Position numbers and translations under genes: made by a program. Below are positions 8,601 to 16,644 of a stretch of 64,000 nt of DNA, one piece after another (the stretch's first letter is position 1; the number at the start of each line of letters is the position of its first letter). Where the stretch lies: NCBI RefSeq assembly GCF_007559425.1, contig NZ_VMHE01000004.1:1-64000 (forward strand), read 5' to 3'. The notes beneath the pieces are model-generated. The model was given only the letters and a program-made list of their open reading frames with translations, was not told the origin of the DNA and ran no database searches. The DNA comes from Allobacillus salarius (GTDB taxonomy: Bacteria; Bacillota; Bacilli; Bacillales; Alkalibacillaceae).

Positions 8601-8852
8601 TTATGCAAAGACACCGACTACGCTAAGCCTTGCTAATGATTCGTTCAACATATTGAATAACGCATATGTGCCGATTGATACAGCTACCATGGTTGGCAAC
8701 GCGGTTATATATTCGGCTGCTAAGTCCGAAACATAATCTTTGGTTATCTCTAAAAACCATTCTCCCGCCTTCTAACCGCCTAATTTAAAGCCCTCAATAG
8801 CAAAGTCTACTGGGACGTACCTGGGATCCAGTAAACGAATGGTTGCTGGATT
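8601..8852 (-). pseudogene. Broken ORF remnant with in-frame amber stop
   Basis: One minus-strand frame reads as plausible protein for 84 codons, starting NPATIRLLDPRYVPVDFAI, and contains a TAG at 8772-8774. It resumes as KAGEWFLEITKDYV and runs through a hydrophobic helix (TMVAVSIGTYALFNML) to a TAA at 8601. No start codon with a ribosome-binding site exists on either side of the TAG, and another stop bounds the 5' end. This looks like the 3' end of a decayed membrane-protein gene, perhaps from a mobile element next to the tRNA genes. The family is not recognised. No other gene is visible between 8527 and 9190. Confidence 0.5.
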
Positions 8853-8883
8853 TTATTTGCCAATAAAAGACTCTAAAATAATA

Positions 8884-9130
8884 GTTGGAGAGGCTGGGAA
8901 ATCAAAGTTATAAACTCAGAAACCTGAATAACAATGTAACTTAGCGCAGGAAATATACGGAGACTTCTGCGGGAGAAAAAGCCTAGGTGAGACCCACAGT
9001 GCGAAGCACGAGGAGGCTCAACAGCTGCCCGCGAAAAGCGAAGTATATTTCCGAAGCGAGTATTCCCGCACACTGAATTAAATGTTCCTATCTGTGTCAA
9101 CATTAAAAGTTTTATCCTAGCCTCCCAAAC
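8884..9130. mobile_element. MITE-like palindromic element, 247 bp
   Basis: The ends are imperfect 16-base inverted repeats (GTTGGAGAGGCTGGGA and TCCTAGCCTCCCAAAC, 13 of 16 matching). Inside are nested complementary segments: GGAAATATAC at 8949-8958 with GTATATTTCC at 9043-9052, GCGGG with CCCGC, and GCCT with AGGC. The core (GAGCCTAGGTGAGAC-like, GCGAAGCACGAGGAGGCTC-like, AAGCGAAGTATATTTCC) resembles a palindromic repeat I recall as widespread in Bacillaceae genomes. There is no transposase. The frame on the minus strand is only the repeat read through and is not counted as a gene. No clear target-site duplication is visible. Confidence 0.75.
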
Positions 9131-9147
9131 ATTTGATTTAAAACCGA

Positions 9148-9183
9148 AAAAATCGAACGAGATATGATCTCGCTCGATTTTAT
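9148..9183 (-). terminator. Terminator of the rph-rdgB operon
   Basis: AAATCGAGCGAGATC / GATATCTCGTTCGATT stem with a T-run on the minus strand, just after the rdgB stop. Confidence 0.82.
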
Positions 9184-9190
9184 ATGGGAA

Positions 9191-9775
9191 TTATTTTAAG
9201 TATTTAAGCATTTGTTCCAATGCTTTCTTTCGGTGGCTAATTTTGTTTTTGACTTCAGGACCTAATTCACCAAAAGATTGTTCATATCCATTCGGCTGGA
9301 AAATAGGATCGTAACCAAAACCTTGATTGCCACGTCTCTCTGTTAAAATCCTTCCTTCACATCTTCCTTCTGTCGTAAGCGTCTTCTCACCTGGACGAGC
9401 AAATGCTAACACGCAAACAAACGCCGCTTCACGCTCTTCACTTTTCTTATCCTGTAAATTGTTCAGCAATTTATCGTTATTTGCTTCGTCACTCTTTTCT
9501 TCCCCTGCATATCTGGCTGAATAAACCCCTGGTTCGCGGTTCAACACATAGACTTCCAATCCAGAATCATCAGCTAACACCGGAACATTATACTTCTCCG
9601 AATAGGTTTCTGCTTTTAACTTTGCATTTTCTTCGAATGTTGTACCTGTTTCTTCTACATCTTCTGCTTCTGGAAATTGTTCCATTAAACTCTTGATTTC
9701 AACACCTTGTCCACTAAAGAGCTCTTTCATTTCTTTTAATTTACCTTTATTCGTGCTTGCCACATAAATAATCAT
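9191..9775 (-). CDS. rdgB: XTP/dITP diphosphatase (RdgB/HAM1)
   Basis: The enzyme hydrolyses non-canonical purine triphosphates (dITP, XTP, ITP) to monophosphate and pyrophosphate, keeping them out of DNA and RNA. The 194-residue protein opens with the family signature ASTNKGKLKEM. It has the catalytic/metal segment VLADDSGLEV at about 66-75 and the C-terminal GFGYDPIF and SHRKKAL motifs. The open frame runs 29 codons further upstream, but AAAGGAG before ATG 9775 gives the normal length. It starts 13 bases after the rph stop, so rph and rdgB form an operon, as in Bacillus subtilis. Confidence 0.95.
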   Translation of the reverse strand: MIIYVASTNKGKLKEMKELFSGQGVEIKSLMEQFPEAEDVEETGTTFEENAKLKAETYSEKYNVPVLADDSGLEVYVLNREPGVYSARYAGEEKSDEANNDKLLNNLQDKKSEEREAAFVCVLAFARPGEKTLTTEGRCEGRILTERRGNQGFGYDPIFQPNGYEQSFGELGPEVKNKISHRKKALEQMLKYLK

Positions 9776-9788
9776 TGAATATTCTCCT

Positions 9789-10523
9789 TTAGATAAGTGC
9801 AGCATCATCGCCAAGTGCGTCTTTTTGTATATCAAAAAGTTCTTTGACGCCTTTTTGTGCAAGTTGAATCATCTCATTAAGTTGGTCAGGGGTGAACGTT
9901 GCTTCCTCCCCAGTACCTTGAAGCTCAACGAACTCATTCGCCTCTGTCATTACGACGTTCATATCGACAGCAGCTGCAGCATCCTCAACATATTGCAGAT
10001 CAAGCAACGGTTCTTTGTTATCACTTAAACCGACAGAAATAGCTGCCAAATATTGTTGAATTGGCATCTCATTGATTACTTTTTCTTTCAGTAATTTGCT
10101 GCATGCAAGCGACATGGCAACAAATGCCCCTGTGATAGAAGCTGTACGTGTCCCACCATCGGCTTGAATCACATCACAATCGACCCAAATCGTCCGCTCT
10201 CCAAGCTTGTTCAAGTCAATGACTGCACGTAGTGCTCTTCCGATCAAACGCTGAATTTCCATTGTACGGCCTGTTACTTTCCCTTTCGATGATTCACGAA
10301 TATTTCTTCTCTCTGTCGCTCGAGGTAACATAGCGTATTCTGCAGTTACCCAACCTTTTCCTTCACCACGCATGAACGGAGGCACTTTATTCTCAACACT
10401 TGCACTACAAATGACTTTCGTATCACCCATTGTAATTAACACAGAGCCTTCTGGATGTTTAATATAGTCTGTTTCAATTTGAACATTTCGTAGTTCATTT
10501 GCTTGTCTACCATCAATTCTCAT
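9789..10523 (-). CDS. rph: Ribonuclease PH
   Basis: RNase PH is a phosphorolytic 3'-to-5' exoribonuclease that trims tRNA 3' ends. The 244-residue protein contains the family hallmarks: [11 protein letters not shown] at the N-terminus, [18 protein letters not shown] with the phosphate-binding arginine region, [13 protein letters not shown], and [24 protein letters not shown] lies nine bases before the ATG. The gene sits between murI and rdgB. Bacillus subtilis has gerM between racE and rph; that gene is absent here, and a terminator after murI suggests rph has its own promoter in the 65-base gap. Confidence 0.96.
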   Translation of the reverse strand: MRIDGRQANELRNVQIETDYIKHPEGSVLITMGDTKVICSASVENKVPPFMRGEGKGWVTAEYAMLPRATERRNIRESSKGKVTGRTMEIQRLIGRALRAVIDLNKLGERTIWVDCDVIQADGGTRTASITGAFVAMSLACSKLLKEKVINEMPIQQYLAAISVGLSDNKEPLLDLQYVEDAAAAVDMNVVMTEANEFVELQGTGEEATFTPDQLNEMIQLAQKGVKELFDIQKDALGDDAALI

Positions 10524-10587
10524 TCAATAGCCTCCTAATGAAAAATTCTTTTCTGCACATTACTATGTGTCATTATGCTCCTAAACA

Positions 10588-10619
10588 TAAAGAAAACTTG
10601 GCAAATTACCAAGTTCTTT
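10588..10619 (-). terminator. Terminator after murI
   Basis: ACTTGG / CCAAGT stem with a seven-base loop and T-rich tail on the minus strand, seven bases after the murI stop. Confidence 0.7.
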
Positions 10620-10625
10620 GTTCGT

Positions 10626-11423
10626 TTACTGTACCTTAGCAAGGTGAATATGTGCAAATTGGTTTAATAATGCGCTTAACTTTTCAAATGATTGGATTTC
10701 TTGCGTCGTGTAAATAATCGGTTCTACAGGTGCATCCATCGGTTCATGTAGAGTGTTTGTATAAGCTAGTATCGATCTCACTTCAGTTGCTGTTTCCAAA
10801 GCAGAAGACAAAACCATCACATGATCGCCAACTATTTCTTCAATGATATCTTGAATAATCGGATAATGTGTACATCCTAGAATCAACGTATCCATTTCTG
10901 TCTTATCTTGAAAAGGTTGCAAGCTCTCATTTACGATTTGTTTCACCGCATCACCGGTGACATTACCGTTTTCAATCATCGGAACAAATTTCGGACAAGC
11001 TACACTCATTGATTCAATAGCTGGATTTAACATTTTTAGCGTATTTGCATAAGCATCGCTTTTAACGGTGTTCGTCGTTCCTATGACGCCAACCGAATTT
11101 GTTTTTGTTGATTGAACGGCTGCACGGGATCCTGGCTCAATTACTCCGATTACTGGTATGGATAGTTTCTCTCGTAAGTCATCCAATAAAATTGCTGTAG
11201 CTGTATTACACGCAATGACCAGTAATTTAATATCATGATGGGTTAAATAGTTGACTAATTCCCATGTGTATTGAATGACTTGTTCTTCTGTTTTTGTCCC
11301 ATATGGACATCTTAATGTGTCTCCTAAGTATATAAATTGTTCATCTGGCAATTGACGATGTAATTCTGTTAAAACAGTCAATCCGCCTATTCCTGAGTCA
11401 ATTACCCCTATTGGTTTATTCAT
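10626..11423 (-). CDS. murI: Glutamate racemase
   Basis: It interconverts L- and D-glutamate, supplying D-Glu for peptidoglycan stem peptides. The 265-residue protein has the two-cysteine, cofactor-independent racemase plan: IGVIDSGIGGLTV at the N-terminus, first catalytic cysteine in VIACNTATA (about Cys74), second in ILGCTHYP (about Cys185). By position (next to the MarR gene and gerE) it corresponds to racE of Bacillus subtilis. It follows the MarR gene by 26 bases and is probably cotranscribed with it. Confidence 0.96.
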   Translation of the reverse strand: MNKPIGVIDSGIGGLTVLTELHRQLPDEQFIYLGDTLRCPYGTKTEEQVIQYTWELVNYLTHHDIKLLVIACNTATAILLDDLREKLSIPVIGVIEPGSRAAVQSTKTNSVGVIGTTNTVKSDAYANTLKMLNPAIESMSVACPKFVPMIENGNVTGDAVKQIVNESLQPFQDKTEMDTLILGCTHYPIIQDIIEEIVGDHVMVLSSALETATEVRSILAYTNTLHEPMDAPVEPIIYTTQEIQSFEKLSALLNQFAHIHLAKVQ

Positions 11424-11449
11424 TCTAGTTGCCTCTCTCTAGTATAGGA

Positions 11450-11905
11450 TTAATTCTGTTGCTCATGATCAATCATGACTTTGTATAACTGAGCCATGGA
11501 TTCGTGTAAACAGTCAAACTCATCTTTTGAATGTGTTAATAAGATCTCTGACAAATAGTCTTGTCGTTTTTGAATCACTTCAGTAATAATGTCTTTTCCC
11601 TTATCTAATAAATGTATTCGTACAACGCGGCGATCTTTTGGGTCTCTAATTCGAACAATCAATTCATTTTTCTCCATTCGATCGACTAAGTCCGTTGTTG
11701 TACTGAAAGCTAAATACATCTTCTTGGAGAGCTCACCAATCGTTAAATCGCCCAGTTCCCTTAACCACTGAAGGGCAATAAATTGTGGTGGTGTAATGGG
11801 ATAGTTATTAAGAATCTCTCTTCCACGTTGTTTAACGATGTGTGATATGTATCGTAAACTTTTTTCCATCTCAATAATTTTTTGAGCATGCTCTGTCGAA
11901 TTCAC
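11450..11905 (-). CDS. MarR-family transcriptional regulator (YsmB-like)
   Basis: The 151-residue protein is a winged-helix MarR dimer. The recognition region is TIGELSKKMYLAFSTTTDLV (about 61-80) and the wing is MEKNELIVRIRDPKDRRVV. A GTG at 11905, seven bases after GGAGG, is the likely start; the open frame extends 21 codons upstream through the ribosome-binding site. In Bacillus subtilis ysmB lies at this place between gerE and racE. The ligand and targets are unknown, and autoregulation is typical of the family but not shown here. It precedes murI in a two-gene operon. Confidence 0.88.
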   Translation of the reverse strand: MNSTEHAQKIIEMEKSLRYISHIVKQRGREILNNYPITPPQFIALQWLRELGDLTIGELSKKMYLAFSTTTDLVDRMEKNELIVRIRDPKDRRVVRIHLLDKGKDIITEVIQKRQDYLSEILLTHSKDEFDCLHESMAQLYKVMIDHEQQN

Positions 11906-12129
11906 ACAATCTCCTCCTGTCCGACTGCTCCATATAACTATTTTCAGTGTTTTTTCATCAAAATTCAAGTCTAAATGTACAAAACACCATTTTAATCGTA
12001 TTGAAGGTTATATTACAGTATAGACAATCAGTATTTGAATGGTAATGGTAATGTTAACTTTTTATTATTTTATGCATTTTCAATGAAATGGTCATCATAT
12101 CTCTGTTTAAAATGCATTAGATGGGTGTT

Positions 12130-12225
12130 GGGTAGAGCGGTTTTCTTCTCTTGTCGGCCGTGTAGATCTGTCGGGCGGTTAAACCGATTTGTCGGCGGCT
12201 AGACAAGTCGCATGGCGGTCAGTAT
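12130..12225. repeat. Degenerate short tandem repeat, GTCGGGCGGTT type
   Basis: Between the gerE terminator and the MarR gene there are four or five imperfect copies of a motif like TTTGTCGGGCGGTT, spaced 18-21 bases. The core matches the clean array at 19.03-19.20 kb, so this looks like a decayed member of the same family. The rest of the 452-base gap shows only the likely promoter region of the MarR gene and nothing else recognisable. Confidence 0.55.
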
Positions 12226-12326
12226 CAATAGAATTACTATCATTACGACATCCCATGAAAAAGCATAATTAACTTAATCCTCCAATTGATCACGTCCAAC
12301 AAGTATAAATCTTGAACAGCATTCAG

Positions 12327-12361
12327 AATAAAACAATAAACCGGCAACTATGCCGGTTTAC
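12327..12361 (-). terminator. gerE terminator
   Basis: AAACCGGCA / TGCCGGTTT with a four-base loop. The stem overlaps the gerE stop codon; the T-tail is interrupted (TTTATTGTTTT). Confidence 0.7.
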
Positions 12362-12582
12362 AATTTGATCTCTCCGATGCGAATTAACTCTACAACGGCT
12401 TGAGATCGCCCCTTAACTTGAAGTTTTTGAATCGTATTCGAAATATGATTTCTGACTGTTTTTTCAGAAATGAAAAGTTGTTCTGCAATTTCTTTTGTTG
12501 TCCGATCCTGGACTAACAGCTCAAAAACTTCTCTTTCTCTTTTGGTTAATATATTACTGGCTCGATATTTGTCATTATTCAA
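12358..12582 (-). CDS. gerE: Spore coat gene regulator GerE
   Basis: GerE is a small LuxR-type DNA-binding protein that tunes late mother-cell (SigK-dependent) coat gene expression. The 74-residue product is essentially one helix-turn-helix domain, LTKREREVFELLVQDRTTK then EIAEQLFISEKTVRNHISN, with the family C-terminus GRSQAVVELIRIGE. There is no receiver domain, as expected. The start is a TTG at 12582, with GAGGAGGGG seven bases upstream. A perfect SigK-type promoter lies at 12649-12676, consistent with known SigK control of gerE. Confidence 0.95.
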   Translation of the reverse strand: MNNDKYRASNILTKREREVFELLVQDRTTKEIAEQLFISEKTVRNHISNTIQKLQVKGRSQAVVELIRIGEIKL

Positions 12583-12648
12583 GCGGCAACCCCTCCTCTG
12601 TGTAAGAAGTGAGCTACTTCTTCATCTGAGGAAATAAACTAGTCATCA

Positions 12649-12676
12649 TACTTTATGAATAAGGAGGGGTTTCTGT
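12649..12676 (-). promoter_or_regulatory. SigK promoter of gerE
   Basis: Minus strand AC, 17-base spacer, CATAAAGTA: matches AC-N16/17-CATANNNTA. The spacing is identical to the candidate in front of the yjcZ-like gene. Confidence 0.7.
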
Positions 12677-12708
12677 TCGTAATTCTTATAATATATGCTC
12701 TTATACGG

Positions 12709-13161
12709 TTAATCTTTTGTTGATTCCATAATTTTTAATTGTTCTTCAGAAAACGGAGTTGATTTGCCTGTTTTTGCGTTAATTTGAACGACACGGCCTC
12801 TTCCAGTCAGACAAATATCATCCTTTTCGTCAGTAGCCATATAATGAATATCCATGGAACTGCGACCTAGTTGTTGGATCTTACAATATAGTTTAATGGT
12901 TTGACCAAAATACATTTGTTTCAAATAGTCACATTGTAAATCACTGACCACTGGTACATTTTCTACAGAACCGGTCAGTTCTCCAAAAATCTTATGTTCT
13001 TCAATGAATGATGTTCTTGCTTCTTCAAAATAAATAAACGTAGACACGTTGTTCACATGACCAAACATATCTGTTTCTGAAAAACGAACTTTAATGGGAA
13101 TGTAATAAGTAAACTCTTTTTTCCATTCTTCAAAGTTTGGAATATAGGAAATTTGTTTCAT
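12709..13161 (-). CDS. Acyl-CoA thioesterase, hotdog fold (YsmA-like)
   Basis: The 150-residue protein is a 4-hydroxybenzoyl-CoA-thioesterase-type single hotdog domain. The signature VRFSETDMFGHVNNVSTFIY at about 24-43 contains the catalytic Asp and the His-Val-Asn motif; YFEEAR follows. Such enzymes hydrolyse short or medium acyl-CoAs. The position between gerE and sdhB matches ysmA of Bacillus subtilis. A FadR-like operator upstream (13193-13210) would connect it to beta-oxidation, as would the adjacent sdhCAB genes that re-oxidise carriers. The substrate is not predictable from the sequence. Confidence 0.85.
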   Translation of the reverse strand: MKQISYIPNFEEWKKEFTYYIPIKVRFSETDMFGHVNNVSTFIYFEEARTSFIEEHKIFGELTGSVENVPVVSDLQCDYLKQMYFGQTIKLYCKIQQLGRSSMDIHYMATDEKDDICLTGRGRVVQINAKTGKSTPFSEEQLKIMESTKD

Positions 13162-13192
13162 TAATTTTTACACCTCATTTAATGATTTTACT

Positions 13193-13210
13193 AAAATGAA
13201 TACTCATTCA
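13193..13210 (-). promoter_or_regulatory. Candidate FadR operator upstream of the thioesterase
   Basis: The plus strand reads AAAATGAATACTCATTCA, 16 of 18 positions matching the Bacillus FadR consensus TGAATGANTANTCATTCA. It lies 31 bases upstream of the thioesterase start codon. A perfect copy of the box lies in front of fadR in this same window. Confidence 0.55.
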
Positions 13211-13234
13211 GTTCTATTAAAAAATATAATGGTA

Positions 13235-13267
13235 GAAAAAAGGCCAACAAAATAAATTGTTGGCCCT
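13235..13267 (-). terminator. Terminator of the sdhCAB operon
   Basis: GGGCCAACAA / TTGTTGGCC stem followed by six Ts on the minus strand, 11 bases after the sdhB stop. Confidence 0.88.
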
Positions 13268-13277
13268 TCCTTCACCA

Positions 13278-14045
13278 TTAGTTGTGATAGTCACTTCCGA
13301 AGAAGCTCTTGAAAGAATGAATAGTAGCTTCGCGGTTCACAGCTGCGATAGAAGTAGTCAAAGGAATACCTTTTGGACAAACTTTTACGCAGTTTTGTGA
13401 GTTCCCACAATCTTGAAGTCCGCCTTCTGTCAACAATGCATCCATGCGTTCAGCTTTGTGCATTTCGCCTGTTGGATGAGCATTGAATAAACGAACTTGA
13501 GATAATGGAGCAGGCCCAATGAAATCATTGCGATCATTCACATTTGGACAAGCTTCTAAGCAAACACCACAAGTCATACATTTTGACAATTCATATGCCC
13601 ATTGACGTTTACTTTCAGCCATTCGTGGCCCTGGTCCTAGATCATATGTGCCATCGATTGGTACCCATGCTTTAACCTTTTTCAACGAGTCAAACATACG
13701 GCTACGGTCGACTGCTAAGTCACGAACAACTGGAAATGTCGTCATTGGTTCCAACTTGATTGGTTGCTCCAATTGATCGACAAGTGCTGTACAAGATTGT
13801 TGTGGTTTTCCGTTAATCACCATGGAACAAGCGCCACAAACTTCTTCTAAACAACCCATTTCCCAAAATACAGGTGTTGTATTCTCGCCTTTTGCGTTAA
13901 CAGGGTTTCTTCTGATTTCCATCAAAGCTGAAATCACGTTCATGTTTTCACGATATGGAACCGCGAATTCTTCTTCGTACGGCTTACCATCTGGATCATC
14001 TTGACGTGTAATGATAAATTTTATCATTTTATTTTCTTCCGCCAT
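13278..14045 (-). CDS. sdhB: Succinate dehydrogenase iron-sulfur subunit
   Basis: SdhB passes electrons from the flavoprotein to the membrane quinone site. The 255-residue protein carries three cluster motifs: the plant-type 2Fe-2S set (CLEEVCGACSMVINGK plus a further Cys in QQSC), the 4Fe-4S set CMTCGVCLEACP, and the 3Fe-4S set in CGNSQNCVKVCPKGIPL. It is last in sdhC-sdhA-sdhB, 40 bases after sdhA, and is followed by a strong terminator. Length and all ligands are normal for Bacillus complex II. Confidence 0.97.
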   Translation of the reverse strand: MAEENKMIKFIITRQDDPDGKPYEEEFAVPYRENMNVISALMEIRRNPVNAKGENTTPVFWEMGCLEEVCGACSMVINGKPQQSCTALVDQLEQPIKLEPMTTFPVVRDLAVDRSRMFDSLKKVKAWVPIDGTYDLGPGPRMAESKRQWAYELSKCMTCGVCLEACPNVNDRNDFIGPAPLSQVRLFNAHPTGEMHKAERMDALLTEGGLQDCGNSQNCVKVCPKGIPLTTSIAAVNREATIHSFKSFFGSDYHN

Positions 14046-14085
14046 TTTGATTTACCCCCTCTTCCATTTTGTAATCCGTTCTAGT

Positions 14086-15837
14086 TTAAGATTTTGAATA
14101 GTCACGTTTACGTGGCTTAATGTATGAAACATCAATTTCTTCATAAGAAAATTCTGGGGCATTCGTTTCTGGATTATAAGTAGCTTTAGTCGTCTTCAAC
14201 CATTCTTCGTCATTACGATCAGGGAATTCTGGTTTATAGTGTGCTCCACGACTTTCGTTACGGTTATACGCTCCAATAGTGATTACACGTGCTAATTGTA
14301 ACATATGATCCAACTGACGGATAAACATTGCTGTTTGGTTACTCCAACGACTTGTATCATTGATGTTAATGTTTTTAGCACGTTCCATCAACTCTTGAAT
14401 CTTCTTATCTGTTTCAAGTAGCTTGTCATTTTCACGAACAACAGTTACATTAGCTGTCATCCACTCACCAAGTTCACGGTGAATGTCATATGCATTTTCT
14501 GTACCTGTCGTCATGTTCATGATATTTTCAAAATGATCTTGCTCTTCTTTTAACTTCGCATCAAATAACTGAGAGCTCTGATCTGTTGCCAATGAATCCA
14601 ATCCGTTGATGTAATCAACTGCGTTTGGTCCAGCAACCATACCACCATAGATACATGAAAGTAAGGAGTTTGCACCTAAGCGGTTCGCACCGTGAATTGT
14701 AAAGTCACATTCACCAGCTGCAAATATACCAGGGATATTCGTCATTTGATCATCGCTTACCCATAGTCCACCCATTGAATAGTGAACAGCTGGGAAAATC
14801 TTCATAGGTACTTTACGAGGGTCTTCACCAACGAATTTCTCGTAAATTTCTATAATTCCACCTAACTTAACATCTAGCTCTTTCGGATCTTTATGTGATA
14901 AATCAAGGTAAACCATGTTCTCGCCATTGATTCCAAGTTTTTGGTTTACGCAAACATCAAAGATTTCGCGTGTCGCAATATCACGTGGAACCAAGTTACC
15001 ATATGCAGGGTATTTCTCTTCAAGGAAATACCATGGTTTTCCGTCTTTATATGTCCAGACACGACCACCTTCACCACGAGCTGATTCACTCATTAAGCGA
15101 AGCTTGTCGTCTCCTGGAATTGCTGTCGGGTGAATTTGGATAAACTCACCGTTTGCATAATGTGCACCATGTAAGTATAAGCTAGTTGCGGCTGAACCAG
15201 TGTTAATGACAGAGTTTGTGGACTTACCAAAGATAATTCCAGGTCCCCCTGTTGCCATAATGGTAGCATCCGCTTTGAAAACTTTAATTTCGTGGGACTG
15301 AATGTTTTGAGCGACAATTCCTCTTGAAACACCATTCTCATCAATTACTGGTGACAAGAAGTCCCATCCTTCATATTTTGTCACGAGTCCGTTGACTTCG
15401 TGTCGACGAACTTGCTCATCTAATGCATACATTAATTGTTGACCTGTCGTTGCACCGGCATAAGCTGTACGGTGATGCTGTGTTCCACCGAAACGACGGA
15501 AATCCAACAAACCTTCTGGCGTACGGTTAAACATAACGCCCATACGGTCCATCATATGTATGATGCTTGGTGCTGCTTCACACATATCTTTAACCGGTTT
15601 TTGGTTTGCCAAGAAGTCTCCTCCATAAACTGTATCGTCAAAGTGAATTGCTGGAGAATCCCCTTCACCTTTTGTGTCTACTGCACCGTTGATACCGCCT
15701 TGCGCACAAACAGAGTGGGAGCGTTTTACTGGAACAAGCGAAATCAAATCGACATGTACGCCTGCTTCAGCAGCTTTAATTGTAGCCATAAGGCCAGCTA
15801 AACCACCGCCAACAATAACGATATTTTTATTACTCAT
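14086..15837 (-). CDS. sdhA: Succinate dehydrogenase flavoprotein subunit
   Basis: SdhA oxidises succinate to fumarate on covalently bound FAD. The 583-residue protein starts with the dinucleotide-binding GGGLAGLMA motif (about 10-18), has the FAD-attachment histidine in RSHSVCAQGGINGAV, and the substrate/active-site segment HPTAIPGDDKL and SARGEGG. The C-terminal helical domain is complete. It sits between sdhC (41 bases upstream) and sdhB. The start follows GGGAG with a slightly long spacing. Confidence 0.98.
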   Translation of the reverse strand: MSNKNIVIVGGGLAGLMATIKAAEAGVHVDLISLVPVKRSHSVCAQGGINGAVDTKGEGDSPAIHFDDTVYGGDFLANQKPVKDMCEAAPSIIHMMDRMGVMFNRTPEGLLDFRRFGGTQHHRTAYAGATTGQQLMYALDEQVRRHEVNGLVTKYEGWDFLSPVIDENGVSRGIVAQNIQSHEIKVFKADATIMATGGPGIIFGKSTNSVINTGSAATSLYLHGAHYANGEFIQIHPTAIPGDDKLRLMSESARGEGGRVWTYKDGKPWYFLEEKYPAYGNLVPRDIATREIFDVCVNQKLGINGENMVYLDLSHKDPKELDVKLGGIIEIYEKFVGEDPRKVPMKIFPAVHYSMGGLWVSDDQMTNIPGIFAAGECDFTIHGANRLGANSLLSCIYGGMVAGPNAVDYINGLDSLATDQSSQLFDAKLKEEQDHFENIMNMTTGTENAYDIHRELGEWMTANVTVVRENDKLLETDKKIQELMERAKNININDTSRWSNQTAMFIRQLDHMLQLARVITIGAYNRNESRGAHYKPEFPDRNDEEWLKTTKATYNPETNAPEFSYEEIDVSYIKPRKRDYSKS

Positions 15838-15878
15838 TGTGTTTGTTTCACTCCCTTATTATTGAACAGTTTTACGTG

Positions 15879-16499
15879 TTATGAAGCAAATGCGATTAGT
15901 GACGCAATTCCCATATAACCGAAAACGACAAATACGACGAGAACGACGTATGTCATAATCTTTTGGGATCTTGGTGTGATGATCAATCCCCAAGTAACAA
16001 AGAAAGACCATAATCCATTCGCAAAGTGGAATACTGCTGAAAGGACACCAATTACATAGAACCAGAACATGAACGGTGATGATAAGATGCTTGCCATCAT
16101 ATCAAAGTTCACTTCAGTACCATAAATTGCGTTTGCTAAGCGTGTTTCCCAAACGTGCCATCCGATAAAAATAAGTGTAATGATTCCTGTAAGTCGTTGA
16201 AGCATGAACATCCAGTTACGGAACCATCCATACCTTCCTAGATTCATCTCAGATACAAAAGCGATATATACCCCATAAATTCCGTGGAAAAGAATCGGGA
16301 TATAAATTAGCCCAAATTCCAAGACGATCCGAAGTGGCAAATTTTCCATAAAACCAGCAGCTGTATTAAAAGCTTCTTCACTATACGTGGAGAAGTGGTT
16401 GACTACCAAGTGCTGCATTAAAAATAAGCCAATTGGAATGACACCTAGCAATGAATGCAATCTACGCAAATTATATTCGCGTTTTTCCTGATCCGCCAT
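15879..16499 (-). CDS. sdhC: Succinate dehydrogenase cytochrome b558 subunit
   Basis: SdhC is the membrane anchor that binds two haems and reduces menaquinone. The 206-residue protein has five hydrophobic helices with haem-ligand histidines visible in LRRLHSLLG, FLMQHLVVNH, ILFHGIYG, IGWHVWE and VFHFANGLW. This is the single-subunit, two-haem Bacillus type with no SdhD. It is first in the sdhCAB operon and follows a strong promoter at 16581-16609. In Bacillus subtilis yslB lies between uvrC and sdhC; it is missing here. Confidence 0.97.
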   Translation of the reverse strand: MADQEKREYNLRRLHSLLGVIPIGLFLMQHLVVNHFSTYSEEAFNTAAGFMENLPLRIVLEFGLIYIPILFHGIYGVYIAFVSEMNLGRYGWFRNWMFMLQRLTGIITLIFIGWHVWETRLANAIYGTEVNFDMMASILSSPFMFWFYVIGVLSAVFHFANGLWSFFVTWGLIITPRSQKIMTYVVLVVFVVFGYMGIASLIAFAS

Positions 16500-16580
16500 G
16501 TGTTACCCCCCTCATCTGATGAAAAATTGTTTTGAAAGAGTTTTCATACGACTCCCTAATAAAGTTACATGACAAGTTCA

Positions 16581-16609
16581 ATTGTACTTCTAGGATGAAA
16601 AAGCGTCAA
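16581..16609 (-). promoter_or_regulatory. SigA promoter of sdhCAB
   Basis: TTGACG, 17-base spacer, TACAAT on the minus strand, about 80 bases before sdhC. The -35 adjoins the uvrC terminator. Confidence 0.8.
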
Positions 16610-16637
16610 GAAAACTTGTCATTATTTTGACAAGTAA
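16610..16637 (-). terminator. uvrC terminator
   Basis: ACTTGTC / GACAAGT stem with an eight-base loop and a TTTTCTT tail on the minus strand, directly after uvrC. Confidence 0.7.
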
Positions 16638-16644
16638 CGACAAC

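Noticed and set aside
8873..9103. 76-codon minus-strand frame
   Set aside because: It lies entirely in the MITE-like palindromic element and has no ribosome-binding site.
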